DNA from: Acestrorhynchus altus
Lineage: Eukaryota > Chordata > Actinopteri > Characiformes > Acestrorhynchidae
Length of the DNA: 64,000 bases
Direction: 5' to 3'
NCBI GenBank assembly: GCA_034509495.1
Contig: CM067525.1
Coordinates: 606,592-670,591 of the forward strand
Shown: piece after piece, positions 22,036-33,219 of the stretch
How positions within the stretch are numbered: position 1 is the first letter of the stretch
Layout of the letters: every line of letters begins with the position of its first letter
Made by a program: the position numbers and the translations under genes
Notes under the pieces: model-generated
What the model saw: the letters and a program-made list of their open reading frames with translations, nothing else
What the model was told of the DNA's origin: nothing
The model's database searches: none

Positions 22036-22690
22036 AGGACCTTCGTAAGCATCAGTCAACCTGCCTTCACACGTGAAGATGTCAGCTCAACAAGAGGCCA
22101 GTCTTTCCTATGGAAGTACGCCATTTGTACCCGTGGTTCAGTGGCAAGTGGCAAGTGACAGGTGACTCTGGGGAGCATGCAGAAACCTTTTCTTCGGACA
22201 AAAAGTATACAACCCGCTGGAAACCGGGCCTCGAGGAGACACAGCGTCCACCAGTGATACCAAGGTGAATCCTGCAAAAAGAGGTCAGCACTGTGCGTCA
22301 CAGCAGAAGGGGAAGACGGGGTGATGAAATTATCACCAACGTCAGAGTCCTGAGGAGGACAAACTCTGAGACGATCACAGCCGTTAACAGCAGACAAACG
22401 AAAAGCAAGGCTGTGCAAGTAAAAGCCTTTTAAAGACAGGAGCGGGTAGATGATTGGTTGAGGAAGGAAGGGGTGGAGTTTGAGTCTGTAGAACTTCCAC
22501 TAAAGCTTCAAATCCTTTAGACCCTGTATGCTGTGAGGAGCTTCATGAGCGTCAATGAGCCCTGCGTTCACACTAGGTGACAGAGCGACAAGTGGCCAGT
22601 CACTGGGAGCACATGATTTGTCGCCCTGGTTTAGTGACAAGCAGCACAGCAGCAGAGCGTCAAGTGACAAATCAAATTTCTCGATTTCTC
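22036..22690. repeat. Two diverged copies of an unnamed repeat
   Basis: 22,036-22,165 and 22,540-22,660 align by eye in the same order: 'gcatcagtcaacctgccttc' against 'gcgtcaatgagccctgcgtt', 'acaagaggccagtc' against 'acaagtggccagtc', and a 'tggttcagtggcaag' against 'tggtttagtgacaag' block. The family is unknown to me. Confidence 0.5.
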
Positions 22691-22894
22691 AGCTTTATGC
22701 AAATTAATTATGACACGGTGAAGCAACACACCAAACCATTGGCTCCAACTGGAGACATGGGGGACTGATGTCCCCAGCTGACCAGCGGGGTGTTCAACAT
22801 GGAAGACAGATTCATAACTGCTGTTTCTTCTTTTCCCATAGCTGATGAATTCAGCTGTTAAATACGTTTTTAGAAACTTTGGTCCATTAATTGT

Positions 22895-23130
22895 CCATCT
22901 TTGGAGCACTTGTGGTAGGTACTGATCACTTCATACCAGGAACATATCACAAGACCTGCCTGATGTTCTGGAGATGTTCTGACCCAGTCGTCTAGAACTT
23001 CCCTGTTTGGTTCTTCTCAAAGTGTCTCGGATTGTAATGCTTGTCATTTTTCCTGCTTTAACATCAACTTCAAGACCTGACTGTTCACGTACTGACTGAT
23101 ATCTCCACCCTCCACAGGAGATGAAGATCA
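22895..23130 (-). pseudogene. Tc1/mariner-like transposase N-terminal remnant
   Basis: Read on the minus strand, this is the start of a Tc1-type transposase gene, which encodes the paired-like helix-turn-helix that binds the transposon ends. The nucleotide landmarks are 'gtaggtactgatcacttcat', 'gatgttctgacccagtcgtc' and 'tttttcctgctttaacatca'. The same landmarks occur at 27,359-27,446. Reading frames are broken and the catalytic part is absent. Confidence 0.7.
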
Positions 23131-23226
23131 GTAGTGTTTTTCAGTTCAGCTGTCCAACCAGGTTTGTAACAGATGTTCATTTATTACTTTACATGAGAAT
23201 TCTGTACGTATTTGTCCTTTAAGGTA

Positions 23227-23252
23227 AATGTGTGTGTGTGTGTGTGTGTGTG
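23227..23252. repeat. (TG)n microsatellite
   Basis: Short TG run followed by a run of ten G. Confidence 0.9.
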
Positions 23253-23454
23253 AGGGGGGGGGGTGTCTCAGCATGTGTGAGAGTGGAGGACGAACACCCT
23301 GCTGACACACTCTGTCAGGATCATGATGAATGAATGCAATATGGCACCAGTCACCCTACAGAGTCACTCAATAACACAGAGAGAATGAGGGGGGAGCTGG
23401 AGAGGGGGACACGAGACAGCCAGAAAGACAGAGAATGAGAGAGAAAGACAGACA

Positions 23455-23460
23455 GACAGT

Positions 23461-23532
<72 letters not shown>

Positions 23533-23900
23533 GGTAGTGGGCAGAGAGAGACAGGTAGTGGCAGAGAGAGAGAGACAGGTAGTGGCAGAGAGAGAGAGAG
23601 AGAGAGAGACAGGTAGTGGGCAGAGAGAGAGAGACAGGTAGTGGCAGAGAGAGAGAGACAGGTAGTGGCAAGAGAGAGAGACAGGTAGTGGCAGAGAGAG
23701 AGAGACAGGTAGTGGGCAGAGAGAGAGAGACAGGTAGTGGCAGAGAGAGAGAGACAGGTAGTGGCAGAGAGAGAGAGAGAGACAGGTAGTGGCAGAGAGA
23801 GAGAGGACAGGTAGTGGGCAGAGAGAGAGAGACAGGTAAAGGGCAGAGAGAGACAGGTAGTGGGCAGAGAGAGAGAGACAGGTAGTGGCAGAGAAAGTGT
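23455..23900. repeat. GA-rich minisatellite with ACAGGTAGTGGCA unit
   Basis: GA runs alternate with 'gacaggtagtgggcagag' at roughly 20-27 base spacing, about seventeen times, after an 'acag' tetranucleotide stretch at 23,496-23,532. The 228-residue Ser/Leu frame on the minus strand is a repeat artefact. Confidence 0.95.
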
Positions 23901-24015
23901 TGTATATCAAACTGTAACTGATGCCATGAAACATAAGAGAGCTGCCAGCAGTGAAAGAGCTGAATGTGTGAATCAATAACGTAAATGAACTGAACCGCAG
24001 TGACACCTTATAGTC

Positions 24016-24333
24016 TCCACTACACCGCACAGCCTCCACCACACAGTGCCACACTCCACACAGCTACACCACAGCTACACCCGCACAGCCTCCACCATAC
24101 AGCTACACCGCACAGCCTCCACCACACAGCTACACCCACACAGCTACACCCGCACAGCTACACCGCGACAGCCCACCATACAGCCACCTGCACAGCTCCA
24201 CCACAGCCACCCCGCATGCTCCCACATCACAGCTACACCCACACAGCTTGCACCATACAGCTACACCCGCACAGCCTCCACCATACAGCTACACCTGCAT
24301 GGCCTCCATCACACAGCTACACCCACACTCCTC
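24016..24333. repeat. Degenerate CAGCTACACC tandem array
   Basis: The phrases 'cacagctacacccgcacag' and 'cctccaccatacagctacac' recur through about 300 bases. Open frames of 135 and 136 residues across it are compositional. Confidence 0.9.
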
Positions 24334-24339
24334 CACACC

Positions 24340-24685
24340 TCAATTTCTTGCACAAACATGTGCCAAATATACACAGATACTGTCCCGGTCCAGGTCCGAT
24401 CTGCTGAGCTGTGTGTCAGTCACACTTTGATCCTGTATTCTGAAGGTGTGTTCTGATCATCACTGACCCAACTATGAGTCCGATTCTGACATCATGACTG
24501 ATTACCTTCTGTTGACACGGGAACCCTGAGAGGGCGTCTCATCACCGGGGGGAGCGCGGCGGCTGCGGTGCCTCGACCCAATCACCACGGTAACCTGACA
24601 TGCAGAACACATCATACCTGACAACACGTCTGATGTGGAGGACCCAGACAGACCCAGACAGGAAACGACTGATCTATAACAGAAA
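24340..24685. other. Unassigned non-coding sequence
   Basis: Nothing recognised before the CT tract. Confidence 0.4.
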
Positions 24686-24690
24686 CGTCT

Positions 24691-24699
24691 CTCTCTCAG

Positions 24700-24747
<48 letters not shown>

Positions 24748-24809
24748 TCTGTCTCTCTTTTGCCTCTCTCTCTCTCTCGCTCTGTCTCTCTTTTGCCTCT
24801 GTCTCTCTC

Positions 24810-24882
<73 letters not shown>
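24691..24882. repeat. (CT)n array
   Basis: CT runs with GTCTCT and 'cttttgcctct' interruptions. Complementary in composition to the GA array at 23,455-23,900. Confidence 0.95.
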
Positions 24883-24884
<2 letters not shown>

Positions 24885-26145
24885 GTGTGTTCAGTGTTGG
24901 TTATATCAGTGCAGCTCATGGGGCATTTATGACTGTCACTCGGCTGACAACTGAACTAGCAAAGACAAATGAGCTTCAGAACACAGTGGACTGCACTCGC
25001 GCTCTGCCGCTTCACACTCGCGTTTAGACTAAACGCTTACAACAAGAGGACATTTATCTGCACTTTCTGTGACACATCGAATGTTCGCTTACTTCCAGCT
25101 CCCATCACTACCGTCCGCTCTGCCTTCCCTAACCTTTAGTGAAAGTATGACAGCCCAGTTCAGGACGCCGCTCTCCGCCAGCGCACCTTTCTTCACACAC
25201 TTACACATTCCTTGGACGTCAGCAATTCTGAGAGTTGGCTTGGAGACAGTCAATTAAGTTCAAGGTGAGAGGGAAAGACAGAGAGAGAGAGAGAGACGTG
25301 TCATCCTTTTAACGCTCTTCGCATCACTGGGTCATCCCATCAATCCGAGCCTTGTTGGCCTGGGAAGCATTATTAGGGGCTTTAAACAGGGACGGCTGGA
25401 GAGACGGATAGAGAGAATGGAAATGGTGACATTTCACAACTTTCTAGGCCATGTGGCTCACTCTCTCACTCTCTGAGGGCCTACTGTCCATCTCCTTAAA
25501 GTGTCTGAAAATAGTTATCACACATTACACACAGAATTACTGATGATCCACTGACTGTAACAGCGAGAACAGCGTCTCTATCATTGCTACTCCAGGCTGA
25601 GAACGCTGCTACCTGCACTGTCTGACTCTGGTGAAGCAGGCAGGACACTGACGGTCCAAAATCCGGTATTTCTGTCCTGCCTCAGTCCACATGCTTCTTT
25701 ACCTTTCAGTGAAGCTTATGTGTCTCTCAGCTTGTCCAGAATTGTGTAATTTTTTATGCAAGTCAAAACTTGTGATGTCAAATTATCATCTTTATTCATC
25801 ATTTTTTACGTATTTGTTTCTCAAACAAAACTTTTTCTCCATTTTTCTGATCATGTTAAATATTTTAACCACATCTTTCTCAAAATCAAAAACTGTTTTT
25901 CTCAATATTTATATAGCGATTCTTCGTTCTTGTGATCTCAAAATAAATCATCTTCTCATTAATTAGAACTTTCCTTCATTTTGATGTAGTTTTCTGATGT
26001 GAATCCATTCTTAAAGGAAGTAAATATGATAGTTAGACAGGAGTTCATCTTTGAAACGACCTCTAAACAAGCAGAACAGAGACGGCGTCCTGCAGGTTAA
26101 ACCTGACGCTGAGGGGTTTCTGCGGGACTCGTCCGGCAGGACCGA
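24885..26145. other. Unassigned non-coding sequence
   Basis: A short GA run near 25,277-25,296; AT-rich from 25,690 to 26,020. No recognised gene. Confidence 0.45.
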
Positions 26146-26149
26146 GCAG

Positions 26150-26480
26150 TCGAACATGCACATTGCTCAAACAAGCAATTTTATTTTCCAGTCACCGCCG
26201 CCGTCCTTGCAACTGTCAATGCTCAAAGTCCCCACTGGCCGCGAGGGAACTGGGGGGATTTAGCGAGGCAGATTATTGGTCAGCGATTTGGCCCTTTTCG
26301 GAGATCATTGTCCGTATTGGACCGATGATGGATTGAATTCGGATGCACCTTCCTCCTGCACACGCTAAAGCCTCGGTACGCAGATCCATCAGGCCGAGTG
26401 ACTGCTCGGATCCTGCGGGATGCGCCGCTCGCTTCCCTGTTAATTCCAACTTCGCACTATCGATTGGTCGAAAATCAATC
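26150..26480. promoter_or_regulatory. Possible conserved non-coding element
   Basis: Repeat-free sequence with moderate CpG ('gtcaccgccgccgtccttgc') and unusual sequence complexity compared with its flanks. Judged by eye only. Confidence 0.18.
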
Positions 26481-26484
26481 CAGC

Positions 26485-26850
26485 CTAAGTCACTAAGCCA
26501 AGAGGGAGGAGGGCAGGGATAAAGAGAAAAAAAGAAGAACTGCCACCGCCTGCACTGAGACGCATCCCAGATTAAATGTCCACAACGAGGGAGGAAGAGA
26601 GGGATGCACCGCTTTAATGCATACAAAAGTGAGCACTGCCCAAATTAAACCCCCAACGAGGAAGAAGGAGGTGAGAGGAGAGCAGCAAACATAAAGAAAG
26701 CAGGAATGTCATTCAATCCAGGACTAACTCTAAAGATCACAGATGAGACTCAGACCTTCTTGGTCTTTGTTTCATTCAGTCAATACTCCATGAATATTCC
26801 CAACCTGTCAGAAATGAACACTAACTTGTCCAAAACCACCCACACAAAAG
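26485..26850. other. Unassigned non-coding sequence
   Basis: Nothing recognised before the SINE. Confidence 0.4.
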
Positions 26851-26857
26851 CACAAAG

Positions 26858-27155
26858 GACACGGTGGCACGGTGGCACTCCCAGAAGCTGCGTGTCACAC
26901 AGATCCAGAGGCCTTGGGTTGCTCCATCCCTGCTCAGGTCACTGTCCACCGGGTACTCCGGTTTCCCGCCACCTCCCAAAAATGCACATGGTAAGTGAAT
27001 TTACGTTGCCTCCTAGGTGTGACTGTGTGTGGTAGCCTGCGATGGCCATGCTCCCTCTCCAGGGGTCGTACCCGCCTTGAGATCAGGCTCTGGATCAATC
27101 CTGACCCTATTCAGGAAAAAGCGGATAAGATAATGACTGTCTGACTGACTGAAAA
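26858..27155 (+). mobile_element. DANA/HE1-like tRNA-derived SINE
   Basis: The order of landmarks is typical: 'acggtggcacggtggcac' at the tRNA-like head, a decayed B box around 'ggccttgggttgctccatcc', then 'gggtactccggtttcccgcc', 'cctaggtgtgactgtgtgtg', 'cgcctt' and the tail 'gcggataagataatgactg'. A piece between the B box and 'tccaccgggtactcc' is shortened relative to the usual form. Confidence 0.8.
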
Positions 27156-27184
27156 CAGGTTTATAAAATACGTCAGTCAGCCTC

Positions 27185-27446
27185 CACATTAGTACCACCT
27201 ACTGTACCTAATATCGAGTAGATACTCCTTGTGCAGCTCTGACCAATCAAGGCATGGACTGCACAACACCTCTGAAGGTGTCCTGTGATATCAGCACCAA
27301 GACTAATTTAACATCAATGAATGGATGCTCTCTGGTTGTTCTTCCTTGGAGCATGTTCGGTAGGTACTAACCACTACATACTGGGAACAACCCACAAAGC
27401 CTGTCTGGTGTTCTGGAAATGTTCTGACCGAGTTGTCTAGAGCATC
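27185..27446 (-). pseudogene. Tc1/mariner-like element with internal deletion
   Basis: 'gtaccacctactgtacctaa' and 'caaggcatggactgcacaac' belong to one end of a Tc1-like family. They jump directly to the transposase N-terminal region ('gtaggtactaaccactacat', 'gaaatgttctgaccgagttg'). The bulk of the transposase gene is missing. A second, shorter copy of the N-terminal block is at 22,895. Confidence 0.7.
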
Positions 27447-27449
27447 ACA

Positions 27450-27605
27450 GTGGCAAATCCAGGCTCTGTTCGTGATCCAACAATGGTCAGGTTTGAGTAT
27501 GAAGGCCTCGTGGTGAGATCTTCAATCCTGCCTCTGCTGTGGAGCGACACACTGCCCTGTCCTGCCCAGTCCTAACAGCTCAGCAATATGTGCAGCACAT
27601 CCTGC
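27450..27605 (+). pseudogene. Tc1-like transposase fragment (family of 28,505)
   Basis: 'caatggtcaggtttgagtat' and 'ggcctcgtggtgagatcttc' match 28,853-28,900 almost exactly, as does 'aacagctcagcaatatgtgc' with 29,000. It abuts the previous Tc1-like remnant, so two families meet here. Confidence 0.75.
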
Positions 27606-27609
27606 AGGA

Positions 27610-28490
27610 CATCCTGCAAATCAGACTTTGTGCAATAAACACAGAATAAAAATCTATGCGCTTCTTGTCTGAAAACACTGGCACTGCTGAACATATTGTG
27701 TTTATCTTCAAGTATAATGTATTTTTCCTTTTGGCCTTGTTATTTATGTGCTGCTCACTGGATACTGCTCTGATTCCGATTCCACAGTGCATCCCCAGTG
27801 GTTTTACTGGAAAAATTATAATATAAATAAAATGTAAATCTACACAATAACAACTGTAGATTTATTAGACTTAGACATGAGCACACTTTTAACTATACTT
27901 CGGAAAGGGCGAAGGACAAGAAGGTTTGACAGCGTAAAGCAAATGCCTGCCGATGGAGGCCGAGGGCAGAACATGCTGAGCCATTCCGGAGCAGCGTAAT
28001 GCTTTATTTATGAGGATGCGCTTTGTTTAAACGGATAAATGATGAGGGGGAGAATAGAGAGGCGTTGCAAATCTTTAGCATGCTGTAGACGGCGGAGGCA
28101 CAGCTGACCTCAACACCCCTCTCCACTCTCCTGCCTGTAATTGGAGAGTGAGCTGGTGCTGCGGCACTTCAGAGCATTTCCTCCATAACACCGGCTGCAA
28201 GAACGTTTAGGCCATAGTGGAATGTCCAGTACTTTTGACGTTCCACCCAGGTCATCCGTCCTTTTCCGAAGTGTGTTTCGGATGTGTCAGAGCGCTCAGT
28301 AACACAGGACGGAAATAGAACTGCTGGAGGATCTGAGATTATTCCTCTCCAGTTTCGCTCAACAGCACATACCGCTCTGTTCGATCTGAGAGCCACGGAG
28401 CTCTGAGATGACAGAGAGAAACACTGCAAAGCTCTCTGAACTCCATTTTTACATTTACATTCGAACGGCGGTCCAGAAATGTCAATCTGT
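27610..28490. other. Unassigned non-coding sequence
   Basis: AT-rich from 27,650 to 27,890, then balanced. No gene or repeat recognised. Confidence 0.45.
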
Positions 28491-28504
28491 CAAAAAAAGA
28501 CAGA

Positions 28505-29040
28505 CACTGAGTTTGGCCACAAGAGGGCGTAAAGTGTTTCCCCCACTGCCCTATAAAAAGGCTCTCTGAGGCTACTTTTGTGTAGTGTACATCTCGTGAG
28601 AGATCACTGACTGTTAGGAGTGTCTCTACGACACCCTCAAAGACATTTGTTCAGCTGATAGACTTTGAGAAGGAGCATCATAGGACTGAGAGAAGCAGGA
28701 TGGATGTTTCCACAAATCACCGCCATCTAGACCATTCTGACCGAGACACCGTCACCTTGGTTGGCAGTGGTGTTGTGAATGAGAAACCTGCACTGCTATG
28801 GACTGGAAGTGTATCATCTTTAGTGATGAATCCAGGGTCTGTTTGGGATCCAATGACGGTCAGGTTTGAGTATGGAGGCCTCGTGGTGAGATCTTCGATC
28901 CTGCCTTCGCTGTGGAGCACTGACCCAACTGCTGTTGAGATGATCTGGAGAGCATCGCATACGACAGTCGTTCACCCCTAGTAGTGATACGAGGGACAAT
29001 AACAGCTCAGCAAAATGTGCAGGACACCCTGTGGACACAG
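28505..29040 (+). pseudogene. Tc1/mariner-like transposon with broken transposase
   Basis: The element begins with 'ccacaagagggcgtaaagtg' and a TATAAAAA word at 28,552-28,559. It then has a stretch with the transposase word 'WKCIIFSDESR' at about 28,804-28,836. FSDES holds the second catalytic aspartate region of Tc1-type DDE enzymes. Further on, 'GVMVWGAI-AYD'-like remains are reduced to 'atcgcatacgac', followed by a 'PLVVIRGTI'-like stretch near 28,976. Frames shift between these blocks, so no functional enzyme is encoded. Fragments of the same family are at 9,772 and 27,450. Confidence 0.82.
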
Positions 29041-29049
29041 AGGTCTGCT

Positions 29050-29435
29050 ATCATCTTGTTTTCAGGGCAGTCTGACTAACCATCAAACCATCAACTAAAC
29101 CATCAAACTCAACAATACGCTACACTGATCAAGAACTCAGCTGGTAAACCAGTTTCACCACCTGGTTTCCCCCCTGAAAGACCAGCTCAGACCATTTGAA
29201 ACCTGTTACCTCCTGCAGGGTAAAAAATGGAAAACTGCAGAAATGATTTTTCACAAAACTCATCTTTTATAACATCATTTCTTGTCCCTATAAATAGTAA
29301 CCTGTACGAAAGTGACACTGATATGATCTTACAAACCCCCTGACTTTTATCTTTACGCTCACACTGAAGCGCTCGGCTCATATTAGGCACATTCACCAGC
29401 ACTGCTTGTCGGAGAAAAACACAGCAGCCTGGCAT
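29050..29435. other. Unassigned non-coding sequence
   Basis: Short near-repeat 'accatcaaactcaac' / 'accatcaactaaacc' around 29,075-29,115. Otherwise nothing recognised. Confidence 0.4.
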
Positions 29436-29439
29436 TTAT

Positions 29440-30180
29440 ATTCCAAGGTTTTAGGGGCTTGGAGCTCGCACTGCAGTGGGGGACTGAAGACCAATTAGTG
29501 GTTCGATGGGGAGGCCTAGCAATGCTACTGTGTGTGTGTTAATCAGTATGCTACTGCAGGTGCATTGTTGCATTACGTATTCAGACTCAATCTCGCTCTC
29601 CAAATGTGCCATAAATTAACTTCTCCAAGGCCCACGACCCTGCGTGCACGGCCCTTTAAAAAGCAGCCTGCCTCAGGAAAGCAAGAAAAAATAGAAAAGG
29701 GATGTTCAAAGGAATAAACAGCAAAATAAAGCTGCAACTGTCAGAGGAAAGATGGAAAAAATCGAAATAGGGCTTCTCTAACAGAGAGAGGGGCACAGGC
29801 ACGAGATGATAACTATAACCCAGCTGGACTGCAGCTTAGGCTGGAACTCTGTAAGCCAATCCGATTTCCGTCAGTAAGTGTACTAAATTAAATCAACTAT
29901 CCATAATAAACTCTCGAACTGGCACCACTGTACCCTGGCCAACTCTTTATACCTTAATTACGCGCAGTTGAACTGGCATGGCTGCGGGCGGACGTGCCAA
30001 ATCTCGTTCCTGCGGCGTTCGGACCGAGCATGAGGTTGCGGCTTGACCAAATGTCATTGGAAATAATACGGGCACAGGTCACTACAACTGTTTCATTACG
30101 TGGGGCGTAATTGCAGGGCTTGGCCGGGTATAGGCGAGTCTGCGGCTGCCCGCTGACTGAAGAGTGCTGTTAAATGAGCC
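29440..30180. promoter_or_regulatory. Possible conserved non-coding region
   Basis: Repeat-free, with TAATTG/CAATTA words ('gaccaattagtggttcg', 'gtggggcgtaattgcag', 'ccttaattacgcgcag'). Sequence of this type is often enhancer-like in vertebrate gene deserts, but I have no comparison to support it. Confidence 0.2.
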
Positions 30181-30184
30181 ATTG

Positions 30185-30515
30185 GCTAAGCCATCGCTGT
30201 TTTACCGCAGCATCAATGAAGCATTGTGTCCCCAGTCGTTCACACACACACTCTCTGTTTCTCTTCCACACACAGGCTCCTCCTCACACACCACACTCAA
30301 CCGTGGCTCTGACTTTCAGACGCTTTCTGTTCCTCACACTAAACGTCTGTAGCAGCTTCGGGTTCTGCGAAGGAGATATGAGGTTGATGCAGCAGTGAGA
30401 GCTTCTACTCAACCAATCAGCATTGAGCGAACTGCGGCTGTACATCGTCACACACTCGTCTTAAACCAAGCTGAATAATCTTTAGAAACTGATCAATACA
30501 ATATATACACCCTGC
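30185..30515. other. Unassigned non-coding sequence
   Basis: Nothing recognised before the ACCAGCATG array. Confidence 0.4.
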
Positions 30516-30519
30516 CGAA

Positions 30520-30800
30520 CAAACTGGTCAAACTGGTTAGACTGGTTTAATGGTTAAGCTGGTTGACCACAATCACTAACCAGCATGACCAGCATGGCCA
30601 CACTGGCTGACCAGCATAACCACACTGTTTGTCTAGTACAACCAGTATGACCACACTGGACAACCAACTTGACCAGCTTCTCCAAGCTTATTGATAAGCA
30701 TGATTATGGAAGCATAACCAGTCTGGTCAACCGGAATGACCACACTAGTTGACCAGTATGACCAACATTATCAACCTATTGATAAGCATGACCATTCTGG
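30520..30800. repeat. Degenerate ACCAGCATG minisatellite
   Basis: 'ctaaccagcatgaccagc', 'ctgaccagcataaccaca' and 'ttgaccagtatgaccaac' recur through the stretch. Same family as the first 165 bases of the window. Confidence 0.75.
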
Positions 30801-30837
30801 CTGACCAGCATAACCAGCATCACCACAATGATGTCAT

Positions 30838-30915
30838 GTGATGATCCATCCCATGGAGTGCGTCCAATAGCATCCACACATTTTCAGTCAGGGACAGGTC
30901 TGGAGATGAGACCGT
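30838..30915 (-). mobile_element. Tc1-like transposase C-terminal fragment
   Basis: 'atgatccatcccatg' followed by 'gcgtccaatagcatccacac' and 'cagggacaggtctggag' matches 53,970-54,095, the C-terminal part of a Tc1-type transposase on the minus strand. Confidence 0.65.
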
Positions 30916-30940
30916 CCACCGCGTAGTATCTGTATGTTCA

Positions 30941-31012
30941 GAGCAGCTGATAGGATGGACAGTGAGTGCAGAAACAAGGAGGTGGTCATAATGTCATGGG
31001 CGATTGGTGTAT
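30941..31012. mobile_element. Palindromic MITE, right terminal part
   Basis: 'gcagctgataggatggacag' and 'caaggaggtggtcataatgt' lead to the terminal word 'gggcgattggtgtata', matching the end of the 18,275 family. Confidence 0.75.
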
Positions 31013-31028
31013 ATAAAAAAGCCCTGCT

Positions 31029-31029
<1 letters not shown>

Positions 31030-31096
<67 letters not shown>

Positions 31097-31198
31097 CTCT
31101 CTGAGCTCTATAAGTGAACCTACATCACAAAGGTAGAAAATCACTGCAGCTGTTTCTGTTATCCTGTGCCTACTGAGCTCACTCTCACACACCCGTGT

Positions 31199-31271
<73 letters not shown>
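31030..31271. repeat. Inverted pair of CA and TG microsatellites
   Basis: A pure CA run at 31,030-31,093 and a TG run at 31,195-31,271 are separated by about 100 bases, giving complementary arms of more than 60 bases. Confidence 0.97.
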
Positions 31272-31273
<2 letters not shown>

Positions 31274-31405
31274 TGTAAGTGGTTTGACCCCGAGGTTTGT
31301 GTTAACGATGTGGGAATATGGAGGAAGCTCGGGGCGCATTAGGGAAAGAGTGTGTGCGAGTGTTTCTGTTGAATGTACGCAAGGGTCTGAGAAGTGGCAG
31401 TGAGA

Positions 31406-31409
<4 letters not shown>

Positions 31410-31437
<28 letters not shown>
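31410..31437. repeat. (TG)n microsatellite
   Basis: Pure TG run. Confidence 0.95.
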
Positions 31438-31439
31438 TC

Positions 31440-31948
31440 GGTTTTTGGCACACAGCTTGTGTATCATACCCTCTCAAGCTCTTATTCAAATTGGATGCAT
31501 AAATTAGAGGAGTTAGACCTGTAACGCTCCGGAAATGCCCGACAGATTCTTTTTACAGCCATTGTTCCCCGTCTGTCTGCCTCCCCACGGCAACAGACCC
31601 TGATCGGATCAGAGAGTCGTCGGATCGATGAGCTTCGTGCCATTCTGAATTATTTATCACACTCAAACTCGTTGTCACTTTTAATGCTGACGCAGGACTC
31701 GTTCTCTCTCGTCTCGTCATAACGGGTTTCGGTGTTTACCCTGACCCCGGTCACTGCAGCCCTGTCCCAATTATTTCACCCAAATTCCATTTGTTCATTT
31801 GTTATGATATTGTTCTCCATTCGGCTTTTTTAGGTTCAAAAACTAATGAAAACTTAAATCTCTTTCTGACAATCTTACATAACGTATAAACCACTCAAGG
31901 TACCACAGCAGCAGTAAATTCAGTAAAGGCAGTAAATTCCAATAGCAA

Positions 31949-31985
<37 letters not shown>

Positions 31986-32395
31986 GTCTCCCCCTATGTT
32001 TCCTGTAAAGTACTACAATCTGTCAATAGGGTAGGGCCCTTACTTCATCCAAAAATTCAGTTTAATTTTTCATTTTCTTTTCTTTTGTTCAGATGTTAAA
32101 AGGACACATTTGAATTCAATAGAAGAAAAAATTGAATTCTTGCCTAAATTCTGCTTAAATTGTGTTACATTGCAGAAGATATTGCACACACTGTGATAAT
32201 GCTGAAACGATATATATGGTGCAGCTCTGTTCACCACAGCATATTTCCATTTTTTTGTAAACCCAGTAGAGAGAAAGAAAGAATGATAGCATGTCCTAAC
32301 CTGAACTGGTCTCAGCGCAGGCCAGATGGGCTCCTTCACACCAGCATCTCCAAACTCTTCCAAACTCTTCCAAACTCCTCTGAGATACTGGAGAG
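31440..32395. other. Unassigned sequence with (CA)n
   Basis: CA run at 31,949-31,981 and a short 'caaactcttccaaactcttc' tandem near 32,350. No recognised gene. Confidence 0.5.
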
Positions 32396-32399
32396 ATTG

Positions 32400-32640
32400 A
32401 TTTCGTGTTTGCGTAGCTGTGGCTCAGTGGGCCCGGGCCAGGGCCGAGCCCATCGTTTCCACCACGTCAGCCCTTTCCCAGCCTGCCGGCGAAGCCCTAA
32501 TGCCCCGCGGCCGAGGGGGTAAATCCCCGTCTGGCAGTGGCGGCGGTGGGCCGAACCCTGGCGTGGCGTAATTGGGGGGCAGATGTGCGATGAGAGAGCG
32601 GAGCTGGAATTGATTCACTAATCCGCTTCATTATGGAAGG
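32400..32640. promoter_or_regulatory. GC-rich, possibly conserved element
   Basis: GC-rich block ('ccgcggccgagggggtaaat', 'gcagtggcggcggtgggcc') combined with TAATTG and TAATCC words, inside AT-rich flanks. It could be a small CpG island or an enhancer. No transcript evidence is available. Confidence 0.25.
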
Positions 32641-32644
32641 ACAG

Positions 32645-33215
32645 AGTGGGGGTTAGCACCTCACACAAAGGAGGGGTTTAGTCAGGGGATGAGTGTCGCC
32701 TTTCTTTTCATCCACAGGCTTCCACACCAGACCTTCCAGTGCAATTCGTCCCTCCATCCCACTGTCCCACCGTGCTTCTCTACAACCGACACAAACGAAC
32801 GACCGAGAAGAAAGATGACAGCGTGACTCAGCCAGCCAAATGACTCTGAAGCCTCCAGCTGCTTTCCTTTCTTCTCCCTCTTTCTCTTCTTCTCTTTTCT
32901 GCATCTCTGGCCGAACCTGTTAGAGGCTGAAATGCTGTAATGCCTCTTCTATCACTCTCAATTTCCTCCCTCTTTCTTCACCCAGAGTGGAGAGATGCAC
33001 TGATGTCTACAGCTCTCTATTTACACCCAAAGAGAATAGAGCATGTACAGTCTCACTGCACATTACCTGTCTGTAATAACAGTGTCAGGACTGGGGATGA
33101 GTTCACAGTTACAGACGGATTACAGCAGTGCAGGTTACACTGATACATGTGTTACACTAGAGTATCTCAGTAGCTGTAACTACATTTTCTAGTCTGTGGT
33201 TATAAATGTGTAACT
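32645..33215. other. Unassigned non-coding sequence
   Basis: Pyrimidine-rich around 32,860-32,970. Nothing recognised. Confidence 0.4.
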
Positions 33216-33219
33216 CAGT

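Noticed and set aside
23351..24054. 228-residue Ser/Leu frame on the minus strand
   Set aside because: Encoded entirely by the GA minisatellite.
24000..24456. Two frames of about 135 residues rich in His, Thr and Pro
   Set aside because: They translate the CAGCTACACC tandem array.
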